DNA of 64,000 nt from Pseudomonas sp. Tri1. GTDB lineage: Bacteria; Pseudomonadota; Gammaproteobacteria; Pseudomonadales; Pseudomonadaceae. The notes under the pieces are model-generated. The model made no database searches. It saw only the letters and a program-made list of their open reading frames with translations, and had not been told where the DNA came from. The stretch lies in NCBI RefSeq assembly GCF_017968885.1, contig NZ_CP072913.1:1224001-1288000 (forward strand), in the 5' to 3' direction. Of the stretch, positions 19,326-29,212 are shown one piece after another. Positions within the stretch are counted from its first letter, which is position 1, and every line of letters begins with the position of its first letter. The position numbers and the translations under genes were made by a program.

Positions 19326-19861
19326 TGAGCGAATTCGAGGCCAGACATGGCGCCGCGTCGGCGGCCCGGAAAATGCTGTTCCTGGTGTTTCGCATCGGTG
19401 ACGAGCGCTACGCCCTGCAGGCCATCGATGTGGTGGAAGTGCTGCCGCGCCTGCCGCTCAAGCCGATTGCCCGGGCGCCGGCCTGGGTGGCGGGGGTGTT
19501 CGCCTGGCGCGGCGCGGTGGTGCCGGTGATCGACCTATGCAGCCTGACCTTCGGCCACAGCGCCGAGGCCCGTACCAGCACACGACTGGTACTGGTGCAC
19601 TACCGGCACGAAATATCGTCGTCGATGCAGGTGCTGGGATTGATCCTGGAGCAGGCTACGGACACCTTGCGCTGCGATCCGGCGGATTTTCGACCCTATG
19701 GCTTGGATAATCGACAGGCGCCGTACCTCGGCCCGGTGCGCGAAGATGCCCAGGGGCTGCTGCAATGGGTACGCGTCAATGACCTGCTTGATGAGTCGGT
19801 CCGCGGCGTTTTGTTCCCGACGCCGCCGCTGAACCTCGATGATCTCGAGGCCCTGTCATGA
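19325..19861 (+). CDS. wspB: CheW-like coupling protein WspB
   Basis: 178 residues with one CheW domain (MLFLVFRIGDERYALQAIDV, then PAWVAGVFAWRGAVVPVIDL). It couples the WspA receptor to the WspE kinase and is one of two scaffold proteins in the operon. The start overlaps the wspA stop, and its own stop overlaps the wspC ATG by four bases (ATGA), so translation is coupled. Confidence 0.95.
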   Translation: MSEFEARHGAASAARKMLFLVFRIGDERYALQAIDVVEVLPRLPLKPIARAPAWVAGVFAWRGAVVPVIDLCSLTFGHSAEARTSTRLVLVHYRHEISSSMQVLGLILEQATDTLRCDPADFRPYGLDNRQAPYLGPVREDAQGLLQWVRVNDLLDESVRGVLFPTPPLNLDDLEALS

Positions 19862-21120
19862 ACAACGACCAGCGCTTTTTCGATTTCCTCAAGGAACGCA
19901 TCGGCCTGGATGTCACCTCCGTCGGCACCGCCATCATCGAGCGCGCCCTGCGCCAGCGTACCAGCGCCCAACCGGGGCGAACCGCCGATGAGTATTGGCA
20001 ATGCCTGCAGCAATCGGCCCAGGAGCAACAAGCGCTGATCGAGGCGGTGATCGTCCCCGAGACGTGGTTCTTTCGCTATCCCGAATCCTTTGCGACCCTG
20101 GCCAAGCTGGCCGTCAAGCGTCTGGCCGAGATCCGCCACCTGCGGGCGCTGCGTATCCTCAGCTTGCCGTGCTCCACCGGCGAAGAGCCCTATTCCATTG
20201 CCATGGCCCTGCTGGACGCCGGGCTTGGTCCGCATCAATTCAAGGTCGATGGGCTGGACGTCAGCCCGCTGTCGGTGGAGCGGGCCAGGGCCGCTTGCTA
20301 CGGCAAAAACTCCTTTCGTGGCGCCGACCTGGCTTTTCGCGAGCGGCATTTTATCGCCGACAGTGAAGGCTATCGCCTCACTGAACGGGTGCGCGAACAG
20401 GTGCGCTTGCAAGTGGGCAACCTGCTGGATCCGGCCTTGCTGGTGAACGAAGCACCTTATGATTTTGTGTTCTGCCGCAACTTGCTGATCTATTTCGACC
20501 AACCGACCCAGCAGCAGGTATTCGAGGTGCTCAAGCGCCTGACCCATCAGGACGGCGTGCTGTTTATCGGCCCCGCCGAGGGCAGTTTGCTCGGGCGCCT
20601 GGGCATGCGCTCGATCGGTATTGCCCAGTCGTTCGCTTTCAGCCGCCAAGGCGCGCCCGAGCCACAACCGTTGCCGGTCTTGCTGCCGACCCCATTGCCG
20701 GTGCGTCAGCCGCATCGGGTTGTCCCTCCGGCCCCCCGACCTCGGCCGTTTGCCACCAGCGTGACGCCGATTGCCGAACCGAAGAGCAGCGACGCCGCGA
20801 CATTGCTGGCCCATATTGCTGCCCTGGCCAACAGCGGCAAAAGCGCCGAAGCCCGCGTAGCCTGTGAGCAGTACCTGCGCAGCCACGCCCCTGCGGCCCA
20901 GGTGTTCTATTGGCTGGGTTTGCTCAGCGACATGGCTGGCAGCGCCCTTGAGGCCCTGGGTTATTATCGCAAGGCGCTTTATCTTGAACCGCAACACGCC
21001 GAGGCCCTGGTGCATCTGGCGGCGCTGCTGGCTTCCCAGGGAGACGAGGCCGGAGCCCGTCGATTGCAGGAACGCGCCGCCCGCAGCGGGCGCGCGGCGG
21101 ACAGTGAGCGTAAACAATGA
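19858..21120 (+). CDS. wspC: CheR-type MCP methyltransferase with TPR tail, WspC
   Basis: 420 residues. The N-terminal CheR domain carries SAM-binding LPCSTGEEPYSIAMALLDAG and the conserved FDFVFCRNLLIYF-like segment (YDFVFCRNLLIYFDQPTQQQ). A proline-rich linker (about 265-300) leads to a C-terminal TPR-like helical region (VFYWLGLLSDMAGSALEALG). WspC methylates glutamates of WspA and opposes WspF; loss locks the pathway off. Overlaps wspB and wspD by four bases each. Confidence 0.95.
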   Translation: MNNDQRFFDFLKERIGLDVTSVGTAIIERALRQRTSAQPGRTADEYWQCLQQSAQEQQALIEAVIVPETWFFRYPESFATLAKLAVKRLAEIRHLRALRILSLPCSTGEEPYSIAMALLDAGLGPHQFKVDGLDVSPLSVERARAACYGKNSFRGADLAFRERHFIADSEGYRLTERVREQVRLQVGNLLDPALLVNEAPYDFVFCRNLLIYFDQPTQQQVFEVLKRLTHQDGVLFIGPAEGSLLGRLGMRSIGIAQSFAFSRQGAPEPQPLPVLLPTPLPVRQPHRVVPPAPRPRPFATSVTPIAEPKSSDAATLLAHIAALANSGKSAEARVACEQYLRSHAPAAQVFYWLGLLSDMAGSALEALGYYRKALYLEPQHAEALVHLAALLASQGDEAGARRLQERAARSGRAADSERKQ

Positions 21121-21788
21121 GCGGTTCGGTTTTCTACAGCGTCACCCATGACGATGCCCAGGCCATCGACGACTGCTGGAATCGCATCGGGGTACATGGC
21201 GACAAATCCTGTGCGCTGTTGCCCGAGCATATTCACTGCCGCAATTGCCCGGTGTATTCGGCGGCCGCCACCCGCTTGCTCGACCGCTATGCCTTGCCCC
21301 GCGACGACCGGGACCTGGTCCTTGTGCCGGTAGACAGCGATGTCGTCACGCGCTCGCTGTTGCTGTTCCGCCTGGGCGAAGAATGGCTGGCCCTGACCAC
21401 TCGCAGCCTGGTGGAAGTGGCGCCGTTGCAAGCGATCCACTCGTTGCCGCACCAGCGTTCGCGGGCCTTGTTGGGCGTGGCGAACGTGCGCGGCGCGCTG
21501 GTGGCGTGTCTGTCGCTGGTGGAACTGTTGGACCTGGAGCCCGGCGGGACAGCGGTTGCCGGCGGACGAATCATGCCGCGCATGTTGATAGTCGCGGCCC
21601 CAGGCGGGCCAGTGGTGGTGCCGGTGGATGAGGTGGACGGCATTCATGCCATTGACGAACGCATTCTGGCGAGTGCGTCGCAATCGGCCGGCAAGTTCAC
21701 CCGTGGCGTATTGCAGTACAAGGGCCGCAGCCTGCGCTGGCTGGACGAAGAACAGCTACTGTCCGCCGTGACCCGGAGCCTGTCATGA
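21117..21788 (+). CDS. wspD: CheW-like coupling protein WspD
   Basis: 223 residues. After an N-terminal extension with Cys-rich HIHCRNCPVYSAAATRLLDR, a CheW domain follows (LLFRLGEEWLALTTRSLVEV, RALLGVANVRGALVACLSL). It is a second scaffold between WspA and WspE. It starts in an ATGA overlap with wspC and ends in an ATGA overlap with wspE. Confidence 0.95.
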   Translation: MSGSVFYSVTHDDAQAIDDCWNRIGVHGDKSCALLPEHIHCRNCPVYSAAATRLLDRYALPRDDRDLVLVPVDSDVVTRSLLLFRLGEEWLALTTRSLVEVAPLQAIHSLPHQRSRALLGVANVRGALVACLSLVELLDLEPGGTAVAGGRIMPRMLIVAAPGGPVVVPVDEVDGIHAIDERILASASQSAGKFTRGVLQYKGRSLRWLDEEQLLSAVTRSLS

Positions 21789-24049
21789 CCCCCGATCAGA
21801 TGCGCGACGCCTCGTTGCTGGAGCTGTTCAGCCTGGAAGCCGAAGCCCAGACCCAAGTACTGAGCGCAGGCCTGCTGGCCCTGGAGCGCGATCCGACCCA
21901 GGCCGATCATCTGGAGTCGTGCATGCGTGCGGCCCATTCCCTCAAGGGCGCGGCGCGGATTGTCGGGGTCGACGCTGGGGTCAGCGTGGCCCATGTGATG
22001 GAAGATTGCCTGGTCAGCGCCCAGGAGCGCCGCTTGGTTCTGAGCGCCGAACACATCGACGCCTTGCTGCAAGGCACTGACCTGCTGACGCGTATCGCTA
22101 CGCCAGGCAACGACGTCGGCGCCTCGGACGTTGACGTCTACGTGGCGCTGATGGGACGTTTGCTCGACCCCAATGCCGCGCAGGCCCCGGCGGCAGTGGC
22201 GCCAGCAATCGAACGACCTGTCGAGCCCGCCCGTGTCGAGTTGCCCGAACCCGAACCGACCGCAGCAACGGAGCCGGCCCCCAAAACCAAGCGGGTCACC
22301 GAAGGCGGCGAGCGGGTCCTGCGGGTCACGGCCGAACGCCTCAACAGCCTGTTGGACCTGTCGAGCAAATCCCTGGTGGAAACCCAGCGCCTCAAGCCCT
22401 GGCTGGCGACGATGCAGCGGCTCAAGCGCCAGCAGAGCAACGGCCTGCGCGCCCTGGAAGCGTTAAATCTGCACCTCAAGGACCACGCCCTGAGCTTGCA
22501 GGCCCAGGAGGCCTTGGGCGATGCCCGGCGCCTGCTGGCTGAAACCCAGCAATTGCTGGCGCAAAAGCACGCCGAACTGGACGAGTTCGCCTGGCAGGCC
22601 AGCCAACGGGCGCAGGTGTTGTACGACACGGCGCTGGCCTGTCGTATGCGCCCGTTTGCCGATGTGCTCTCGGGCCAGGCGCGGATGGTGCGGGACTTGG
22701 GCCGCAGCCTGGGCAAACAGGTGCGCCTGGAGATTGAAGGCGAGAAAACCCAGGTCGACCGCGACGTACTGGAAAAGCTCGAAGCGCCGCTGACCCATCT
22801 GCTGCGTAACGCCGTGGACCATGGTATCGAAACCCCGGAGCAACGGGTGCTGGCCGGTAAGCCCGCCGAAGGCCTGATCCGCTTGCGGGCGTCCCATCAG
22901 GCTGGCCTGCTGGTGCTGGAGCTGGCGGACGACGGCGCCGGCGTGGACCTGGAGCGGGTGCGCCGCAGCATCGTCGCGCGCGGGCTTTCCCTGGAGCAGA
23001 CCGCCGCCAGTTTGAGCGAAGAAGAGTTGCTGACGTTCCTGTTCCTGCCCGGTTTCAGCCTGCGCGACACAGTCACTGAAGTGTCCGGGCGCGGGGTTGG
23101 CCTGGACGCCGTCCAGCACATGGTCCGGCAGTTGCGTGGCGCGGTGGTGCTGGAGCAGACGGCGGGCGAGGGCAGTCGTTTTCACCTCGAGGTGCCGTTG
23201 ACGCTCTCGGTGGTGCGCAGCCTGGTGGTGGAAGTTGGCGATGAAGCCTATGCCTTTCCCCTGGCCCACATTGAACGCATGTGCGACCTGGCGCCGGAGG
23301 ACATCGTGCAGGTCGAAGGCCGTCAGCATTTCTGGCATGAAGGCCGGCATGTGGGGCTGGTTGCCGCCAGCCAGTTGCTCAATCGCCCGGCCGCGCAGAA
23401 CAGCGGCCAGACCCTCAAGGTGGTGGTGATTCGCGAACGCGAGGCGTTCTATGGCGTGGCGGTGGAGCGCTTCATTGGCGAGCGGACCCTGGTAGTGCTG
23501 CCCCTGGACGAACGCCTGGGCAAGGTCCAGGACATTTCCGCCGGGGCTTTGCTGGACGACGGCTCGGTGGTGTTGATCGTCGATGTCGAAGACTTGCTGC
23601 GCTCGGTGGACAAGCTGCTCGACACCGGACGCCTGGAGCGCATTGCCCGGCAGAACCAGGCCCAGGTCGCGCGCAAGCGGGTCCTGGTGGTGGACGACTC
23701 CCTGACCGTGCGCGAGTTGCAACGCAAGCTGTTGCTCAATCGCGGCTACGATGTGGCGGTAGCGGTGGACGGGATGGACGGCTGGAACGCCTTGCGTTCG
23801 GAAGACTTCGACCTGCTGATTACTGACATCGACATGCCGCGCATGGACGGCATCGAACTGGTGTCGCTGTTGCGGCGGGACAATCGGTTGCAATCGCTGC
23901 CGGTGATGGTGGTGTCCTACAAGGACCGCGAAGAAGACCGCCGCCGTGGTTTGGACGCAGGAGCCGACTATTATTTGGCCAAGGCGAGTTTCCACGATGA
24001 CGCCTTGCTCGATGCCGTGGTCGAATTGATCGGAGGAGCCCGCGCTTGA
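21785..24049 (+). CDS. wspE: Hybrid CheA-type histidine kinase/response regulator WspE
   Basis: 754 residues. HPt domain with the phosphorylatable histidine H51 in MRAAHSLKGAARIVG; dimerisation helices about 190-270; the HATPase domain with LLRNAVDHGIETPEQR and GRGVGLDAVQ; a CheW-like regulatory domain; and a C-terminal receiver (RVLVVDDSLTVRELQRKLLL) with phospho-acceptor Asp681 in ITDIDMPRMDG. WspE phosphorylates WspR (switching on c-di-GMP synthesis) and WspF (feedback). Confidence 0.97.
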   Translation: MTPDQMRDASLLELFSLEAEAQTQVLSAGLLALERDPTQADHLESCMRAAHSLKGAARIVGVDAGVSVAHVMEDCLVSAQERRLVLSAEHIDALLQGTDLLTRIATPGNDVGASDVDVYVALMGRLLDPNAAQAPAAVAPAIERPVEPARVELPEPEPTAATEPAPKTKRVTEGGERVLRVTAERLNSLLDLSSKSLVETQRLKPWLATMQRLKRQQSNGLRALEALNLHLKDHALSLQAQEALGDARRLLAETQQLLAQKHAELDEFAWQASQRAQVLYDTALACRMRPFADVLSGQARMVRDLGRSLGKQVRLEIEGEKTQVDRDVLEKLEAPLTHLLRNAVDHGIETPEQRVLAGKPAEGLIRLRASHQAGLLVLELADDGAGVDLERVRRSIVARGLSLEQTAASLSEEELLTFLFLPGFSLRDTVTEVSGRGVGLDAVQHMVRQLRGAVVLEQTAGEGSRFHLEVPLTLSVVRSLVVEVGDEAYAFPLAHIERMCDLAPEDIVQVEGRQHFWHEGRHVGLVAASQLLNRPAAQNSGQTLKVVVIREREAFYGVAVERFIGERTLVVLPLDERLGKVQDISAGALLDDGSVVLIVDVEDLLRSVDKLLDTGRLERIARQNQAQVARKRVLVVDDSLTVRELQRKLLLNRGYDVAVAVDGMDGWNALRSEDFDLLITDIDMPRMDGIELVSLLRRDNRLQSLPVMVVSYKDREEDRRRGLDAGADYYLAKASFHDDALLDAVVELIGGARA

Positions 24050-25056
24050 AGATCGCCATCGTCAATGACATGCCCCTGGCGGTCGAAGCCTTGCGCCGCG
24101 CACTGGCGTTCGAGCCGGCGCATCAACTGGTCTGGGTGGCCGCCAACGGGGCCGAGGCGGTGCAGCGCTGCGCCGAATACACCCCGGACCTGATCCTGAT
24201 GGACTTGTTCATGCCGATCATGGATGGCGTGGAGGCCACCCGCCGCATCATGGCCCAAACCCCATGCGCCATTGTGATCGTCACCGGTGACAGCCAGCAG
24301 AACGTCCACCGGGTGTTCGAAGCGATGGGGCATGGTGCGCTGGATGTGGTCGATACGCCGGCCCTGGGCGTGGGTAATCCCGCGGACGCGGCGGCGCCGT
24401 TGTTGCGCAAGATCACCAATATCGGTTGGCTGATCGGCGAACGCGGCAATCGTGAGCGCTCCGCCCCGGCGGCCCAGCGTTCCTCGGTATCGCGCAAAAG
24501 CCTGGTGGCCATCGGCTCGTCGGCTGGCGGGCCAGCGGCGCTGGAGTTGTTGCTCAAGGCGCTGCCCCGGGACTTTGCCCCGGCCATCGTGCTGGTCCAG
24601 CATGTAGACGAAGTCTTTGCCGCCGGCATGGCCGAGTGGCTGAGCAGTGCATCGGGGCACAAGGTCCGCCTGGCGCTGCACGGCGAGACGCCGCAAAGCG
24701 GCACGGTGTTGTTGGCCGGGACCAACCACCATCTACGTTTATTGAAGGACGGCACCCTGGCCTACACCGCGGAGCCGGTCAACGAGATATATCGGCCCTC
24801 CATCGATGTGTTTTTCGAGAGTGTCGCCCAGTTCTGGAGCGGTGATGCGGTGGGCGTTTTGCTCACCGGAATGGGCCGCGACGGTGCACAAGGGCTTAAA
24901 CTCATGCGTCAGCAGGGCTATGTGACGATCGCCCAGGACCAGCGCAGTAGCGCCGTGTATGGCATGCCCAAAGCGGCGGCGGCCATCGATGCGGCCGCGC
25001 AGATTCTTGCGCTGGACAAAATTGCACCACGGCTGGTGGAGATTTTTAGCCAATGA
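24046..25056 (+). CDS. wspF: CheB-type methylesterase WspF, TTG start
   Basis: 336 residues. The start is a TTG at 24046 overlapping the wspE stop (TTGA) and preceded by GGAGGAG, which supports this unusual codon. The receiver domain has the phospho-acceptor Asp53 in LMDLFMPIMDG. The CheB catalytic domain has the Ser159/His186/Asp279 triad in AIGSSAGGP, VQHVDE and GMGRDGA. WspF demethylates WspA. Its loss gives constitutive WspR activity and the wrinkly-spreader or small-colony phenotype, so this gene is a known mutational target. Confidence 0.97.
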   Translation: MKIAIVNDMPLAVEALRRALAFEPAHQLVWVAANGAEAVQRCAEYTPDLILMDLFMPIMDGVEATRRIMAQTPCAIVIVTGDSQQNVHRVFEAMGHGALDVVDTPALGVGNPADAAAPLLRKITNIGWLIGERGNRERSAPAAQRSSVSRKSLVAIGSSAGGPAALELLLKALPRDFAPAIVLVQHVDEVFAAGMAEWLSSASGHKVRLALHGETPQSGTVLLAGTNHHLRLLKDGTLAYTAEPVNEIYRPSIDVFFESVAQFWSGDAVGVLLTGMGRDGAQGLKLMRQQGYVTIAQDQRSSAVYGMPKAAAAIDAAAQILALDKIAPRLVEIFSQ

Positions 25057-25101
25057 TGAACCCTCGCGCTTTTGCCCCAAGCCTTACTCAGGTAAGCCGT
25101 C

Positions 25102-26103
25102 ATGAATGATTTACAGCTCGACGATTTCAAGAGTGATGAGAATGCCGCCATGGTCCTGCTCGTCGACGACCAGGCGATGATTGGCGAGGCGGTGCGGCGC
25201 GGGCTGTCGAATGAAGACAACATCGACTTCCACTTCTGCTCCGATCCTCACCAGGCCATCGCTCACGCCGTTCGCATCAAGCCAACGGTGATTCTCCAGG
25301 ATCTGGTGATGCCCGGCCTCGACGGCCTGAACCTGGTGCGCGAATATCGCAACAATCCGGCCACCCGCGACATTCCGATCATTGTCCTGTCCACCAAGGA
25401 AGACCCGCTGATCAAGAGCGCCGCGTTTGCCGCTGGCGCCAATGACTACCTGGTCAAATTGCCGGACAACATCGAATTGGTGGCGCGCATCCGTTATCAC
25501 TCGCGCTCCTACATGATGCTGTTGCAGCGCGACGCGGCCTACCGCGCGCTGCGAGTCAGCCAGCAGCAGTTGCTCGATACCAACCTGGTGCTGCAACGGC
25601 TGATGAATTCCGACGGGCTGACCGGGCTGTCGAATCGCCGGCATTTCGATGAGTACCTGGAGCTGGAGTGGCGCAGGGCGATGCGCGACCAGACCCAACT
25701 GTCGCTGTTGATGATCGACGTGGATTACTTCAAGGCCTACAACGACAATTTCGGTCACCTGGAGGGCGACGAGGCCCTGCGCAAGGTTGCCACCGCGATT
25801 CGTGATGCCTGCAGTCGTCCGTCCGACCTGCCGGCCCGCTACGGTGGTGAGGAGTTCGCTCTGGTCTTGCCCAGCACCTCGCCTGGCGGCGCCCGGCTGA
25901 TGGCCGAAAAGCTGCGCCAGAGCGTCGTCGCCCTGAAAATCCCGCATACCACTCCCGATGACGATGCAAACCTGACCGTCAGCGTCGGCGTCTCGACCCT
26001 CACCCCCCAGCAGGGTAGCGATTGCCGGCAGCTGATTTCGGCGGCGGACAAGGGGTTGTACATGGCCAAGCACAATGGGCGTAATCGGGTGGGCTTCGAA
26101 TAG
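25102..26103 (+). CDS. wspR: Response-regulator diguanylate cyclase WspR
   Basis: 333 residues. Receiver with phospho-acceptor Asp67 in [12 protein letters not shown], a helical stalk about 140-170, then GGDEF domain: the active-site GGEEF is at 248-252 (RYGGEEFAL) and the inhibitory I-site RxxD is RPSD at 239-242. When phosphorylated by WspE it makes c-di-GMP, promoting exopolysaccharide and biofilm. It is separated from wspF by 45 bp instead of overlapping. Confidence 0.97.
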   Translation: MNDLQLDDFKSDENAAMVLLVDDQAMIGEAVRRGLSNEDNIDFHFCSDPHQAIAHAVRIKPTVILQDLVMPGLDGLNLVREYRNNPATRDIPIIVLSTKEDPLIKSAAFAAGANDYLVKLPDNIELVARIRYHSRSYMMLLQRDAAYRALRVSQQQLLDTNLVLQRLMNSDGLTGLSNRRHFDEYLELEWRRAMRDQTQLSLLMIDVDYFKAYNDNFGHLEGDEALRKVATAIRDACSRPSDLPARYGGEEFALVLPSTSPGGARLMAEKLRQSVVALKIPHTTPDDDANLTVSVGVSTLTPQQGSDCRQLISAADKGLYMAKHNGRNRVGFE

Positions 26104-26147
26104 ACCTCCTGCCGGGCGAAGAGCTATTTGTGGCAAAGGAATGTATC

Positions 26148-26280
26148 TGTGGCGAGGGGATTTATCCCCGCGGGGCTGTGCAGCAGCCCCAATGCAGTCA
26201 ACTCAATTGGCCTGATACACCGGGTTGTCGGGTTTGAGGGCTGCTTCGCAGCCCCGCGGGATAAGTCCCCTCGCCACAGG
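26148..26280. repeat. Large palindromic repeat of a second family (GGCGAGGGGA type)
   Basis: TGTGGCGAGGGGATTTATCC at the left and its near reverse complement (GGATAAGTCCCCTCGCCACA) at the right, with inner inverted CGGGGCTG/CAGCCCCG arms. About 133 bp between wspR and prfB. A different palindrome family from the GTGGGAGCGAGC REPs. Confidence 0.85.
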
Positions 26281-26357
26281 GTTGTGTATTTGGCTCGGTC
26301 TTGAACCTCATTGCCCCTAAAGCCGCCAGGCGGGCTGCCGCTGGCGTTTGATTACGT

Positions 26358-26363
26358 TATACT
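26358..26363 (+). promoter_or_regulatory. Candidate -10 box of prfB
   Basis: TATACT about 40 bp before the prfB ATG, within ACGTTATACTCG. No convincing -35 was assigned. Confidence 0.4.
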
Positions 26364-26402
26364 CGCCGGCTTTCAAAAGTTCGCCAACGAGTGCTGCCCG
26401 CC

Positions 26403-27498
26403 ATGGAAATCAACCCGATCCTTAACACCATCAAGGACCTGTCCGAGCGCTCCGAAACTATTCGGGGGTATCTTTGACTACGATCAAAAGCATGAGCGTC
26501 TGACCGAAGTCAATCGCGAGCTTGAAGATCCGAATGTCTGGAACAACCCGTCCTATGCCCAGGAACTGGGCCGCGAGCGCGCTGCGCTGGCGCAGATCGT
26601 CGAGACCCTGGACGAAATGTCCAGCGGTCTGGCCGACTGCCGCGACCTGTTGGACATGGCCGTCGAAGAAAACGATGAAGGCGCGGTCGGCGATGTGGTC
26701 GCCGAGCTGACACGTCTCGAGGAGGCTTTGGCCAAACTCGAATTCCGCCGCATGTTCAGCGGCGAGATGGACATGAACAACGCCTACCTGGACATCCAGG
26801 CCGGTTCCGGTGGCACCGAGGCCCAGGACTGGGCCAACATCCTGCTGCGCATGTACCTGCGCTGGGCCGACAAACGCGGTTTCGACGCGACCATCATGGA
26901 ACTGTCGGCCGGTGAGGTCGCCGGGATCAAGGGCGCCACCGTGCACATCAAGGGCGAATACGCCTTTGGCTGGCTGCGTACCGAGATTGGCGTGCACCGT
27001 CTGGTGCGCAAGAGCCCGTTCGATTCCGGCAACCGTCGCCACACGTCGTTCTCGGCGGTGTTCGTTTCGCCGGAAATCGATGACAACATCGAAATCGACA
27101 TCAATCCGGCGGACTTGCGCATCGACACCTACCGTTCCTCCGGGGCCGGTGGTCAGCACGTTAACACCACCGACTCGGCCGTACGGATTACCCACGTACC
27201 GACCAACACCGTGGTCAGCTGCCAGAACGAGCGCTCCCAGCACGCCAACAAAGACACCGCGATGAAAATGTTGCGGGCCCGCTTGTATGAGCAGGAAGTG
27301 CAGAAGCGCAACGCAGCGTCCCAGGCGTTGGAAGACACCAAATCCGATATCGGTTGGGGTCACCAGATTCGTTCGTACGTACTCGACGCCTCGCGGATCA
27401 AAGACCTGCGCACCAGCATCGAACGCAGCGACTGCGACAAGGTGCTCGACGGTGACATCGACGAATACCTGGTGGCGAGCCTCAAACAAGGGCTGTAA
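26403..27498 (+). CDS. prfB: Peptide chain release factor 2, with programmed +1 frameshift
   Basis: Read as 26403-26474 joined to 26476-27498, giving 364 residues, the normal RF2 length. Frame 0 runs [20 protein letters not shown] and reaches an in-frame TGA at 26475-26477 (codon 25). The slippery CTT-TGA-C and the upstream internal Shine-Dalgarno-like GGGGG at about 26464-26468 are the standard autoregulatory signal: low RF2 allows the +1 slip. After the shift the protein continues [20 protein letters not shown]. Stop-codon recognition SPF is at 204-206 and the catalytic GGQ at 249-251. RF2 releases at UGA and UAA. lysS follows 110 bp downstream. Confidence 0.97.
26464..26477 (+). promoter_or_regulatory. 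RF2 programmed +1 ribosomal frameshift site
   Basis: GGGGGTATCTTTGA: an SD-like G-run three bases upstream of the CTT TGA shift codons. Removing the T at 26475 restores one continuous RF2 frame. Confidence 0.97.
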
Positions 27499-27608
27499 CG
27501 CGACACCCATGCGGCGCACAAGCACGCTTGCTCTAAGGCGCGCGGTTTGTGCGCAAACTCCGGCCCCGGGGCCGGGGGCAACGAACCTGTGATGGAATCA
27601 TTAAAGAC

Positions 27609-29111
27609 ATGAGCGACCTAGAACTCGACCCGCAAGCCCTGCAACAGGAAGAAAACTCCCTGATCGCCCTGCGCAAGGAAAAGCTTGCTGCCGAGCGCGC
27701 CAAGGGCCAGGCCTTCCCCAACGACTTCCGCCGCGACGCGTACTGCGACGTCTTGCAGAAGAAGTACGCGGACAAGACCAAGGAAGAGCTGGCCGAGGCG
27801 GCGATTCCCGTCAAGGTAGCTGGTCGCATCATGCTCGACCGTGGTTCGTTCATGGTGATCCAGGACATGACCGGGCGCATCCAGGTCTACGTCAACCGCA
27901 AGACCCTGCCGGAAGAAACCCTGGCCGCCGTCAAGACCTGGGACCTGGGTGACATCATCGCCGCCGAAGGCACCCTGGCCCGTTCCGGCAAGGGCGACCT
28001 GTACGTCGAAATGACCAGCGTGCGCCTGCTGACCAAGTCCCTGCGCCCGCTGCCGGACAAGCACCACGGCCTGACCGACACCGAGCAGCGCTATCGCCAG
28101 CGCTACGTCGACCTGATCGTCAACGAAGACGTGCGCCAGACGTTCCGCGTGCGCTCGCAAGTCATCGCCCACATCCGCAGCTTCCTGATGAAGCGTGACT
28201 TCCTGGAAGTCGAGACGCCGATGCTGCAGACCATTCCCGGCGGTGCGGCGGCCAAGCCGTTCGAGACCCACCACAACGCCCTGGACATGGAAATGTTCCT
28301 GCGTATCGCCCCGGAGCTGTACCTCAAGCGGCTTGTTGTCGGTGGGTTCGAGAAGGTCTTCGAGATCAACCGCAACTTCCGTAACGAAGGTGTTTCGACC
28401 CGGCACAACCCCGAGTTCACCATGCTCGAGTTCTACCAGGCCTACGCCGACTACGAAGACAACATGGACCTGACCGAGGAACTGTTCCGCGAGCTGGCGC
28501 AGTTGATCCTGGGCAGCACCGACGTGCCGTACGGCGACAAGGTGTTCCACTTTGGCGAGCCGTTCGTGCGCCTGTCGGTGTTCGATTCGATCCTCAAGTA
28601 CAACCCTGAACTGACCGCCGATGATCTGAACGACATCGACAAGGCCCGTGCCATCGCCAAGAAAGCCGGTGCCAAGGTGCTCGGCTTCGAAGGCCTGGGC
28701 AAGCTGCAAGTGATGATTTTCGAAGAGCTGGTGGAGCACAAGCTGGAACAACCGCACTTCATCACCCAGTACCCGTTCGAAGTCTCGCCGCTGGCCCGTC
28801 GTAATGACGAGAACCCAAGCGTTACCGACCGTTTTGAGCTGTTCATCGGTGGCCGCGAGATCGCCAACGCCTACTCCGAGCTCAACGATGCCGAAGATCA
28901 GGCCGAGCGTTTCATGGCCCAGGTAGCCGACAAGGACGCTGGTGATGATGAAGCCATGCACTACGATGCCGACTTCGTGCGTGCCCTTGAATACGGCATG
29001 CCGCCGACCGCTGGCGAAGGTATCGGCATCGATCGCCTGGTGATGTTGCTGACCAACTCACCGTCGATCCGGGATGTGATCCTCTTCCCGCACATGCGGC
29101 CTCAAGCGTAA
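27609..29111 (+). CDS. lysS: Lysine--tRNA ligase (class II)
   Basis: 500 residues from ATG 27609 ([20 protein letters not shown]). An N-terminal OB-fold anticodon-binding domain (about 60-170) is followed by the class II catalytic domain: motif 2 around [20 protein letters not shown] and motif 3 [15 protein letters not shown] near the C-terminus. It charges tRNA-Lys. The prfB-lysS pairing is widely conserved in gammaproteobacteria. An intrinsic terminator follows directly. Confidence 0.98.
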   Translation: MSDLELDPQALQQEENSLIALRKEKLAAERAKGQAFPNDFRRDAYCDVLQKKYADKTKEELAEAAIPVKVAGRIMLDRGSFMVIQDMTGRIQVYVNRKTLPEETLAAVKTWDLGDIIAAEGTLARSGKGDLYVEMTSVRLLTKSLRPLPDKHHGLTDTEQRYRQRYVDLIVNEDVRQTFRVRSQVIAHIRSFLMKRDFLEVETPMLQTIPGGAAAKPFETHHNALDMEMFLRIAPELYLKRLVVGGFEKVFEINRNFRNEGVSTRHNPEFTMLEFYQAYADYEDNMDLTEELFRELAQLILGSTDVPYGDKVFHFGEPFVRLSVFDSILKYNPELTADDLNDIDKARAIAKKAGAKVLGFEGLGKLQVMIFEELVEHKLEQPHFITQYPFEVSPLARRNDENPSVTDRFELFIGGREIANAYSELNDAEDQAERFMAQVADKDAGDDEAMHYDADFVRALEYGMPPTAGEGIGIDRLVMLLTNSPSIRDVILFPHMRPQA

Positions 29112-29122
29112 GTGTTTCAAAT

Positions 29123-29151
29123 AAAAAGCCGCCTGGAAGGGCGGCTTTTTA
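29123..29151 (+). terminator. Intrinsic terminator of lysS
   Basis: AAAAAGCCGCC, loop TGGAAG, GGCGGCTTTTTA: a GC-rich stem followed by a T-run, 12 bp after the stop codon. Confidence 0.92.
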
Positions 29152-29212
29152 TTGCCTGTCTGGTACAAACGTATCAATTGGTTACTTTCGAAATAGCGAG
29201 GAAAGACCTGTC

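Noticed and set aside
19696..21117. 473-codon antisense frame opposite wspC
   Set aside because: High-GC shadow frame; composition rich in Arg, Gln and Gly with no domain.
22463..23995. Long antisense open frame (510 codons) opposite wspE
   Set aside because: It is a high-GC shadow of wspE: His/Gln-rich composition, no family, no start signal.
26311..26475. Alternative upstream start for prfB in the +1 frame
   Set aside because: The residues before the slip site do not resemble RF2; the ATG at 26403 with the +1 shift gives the true N-terminus.
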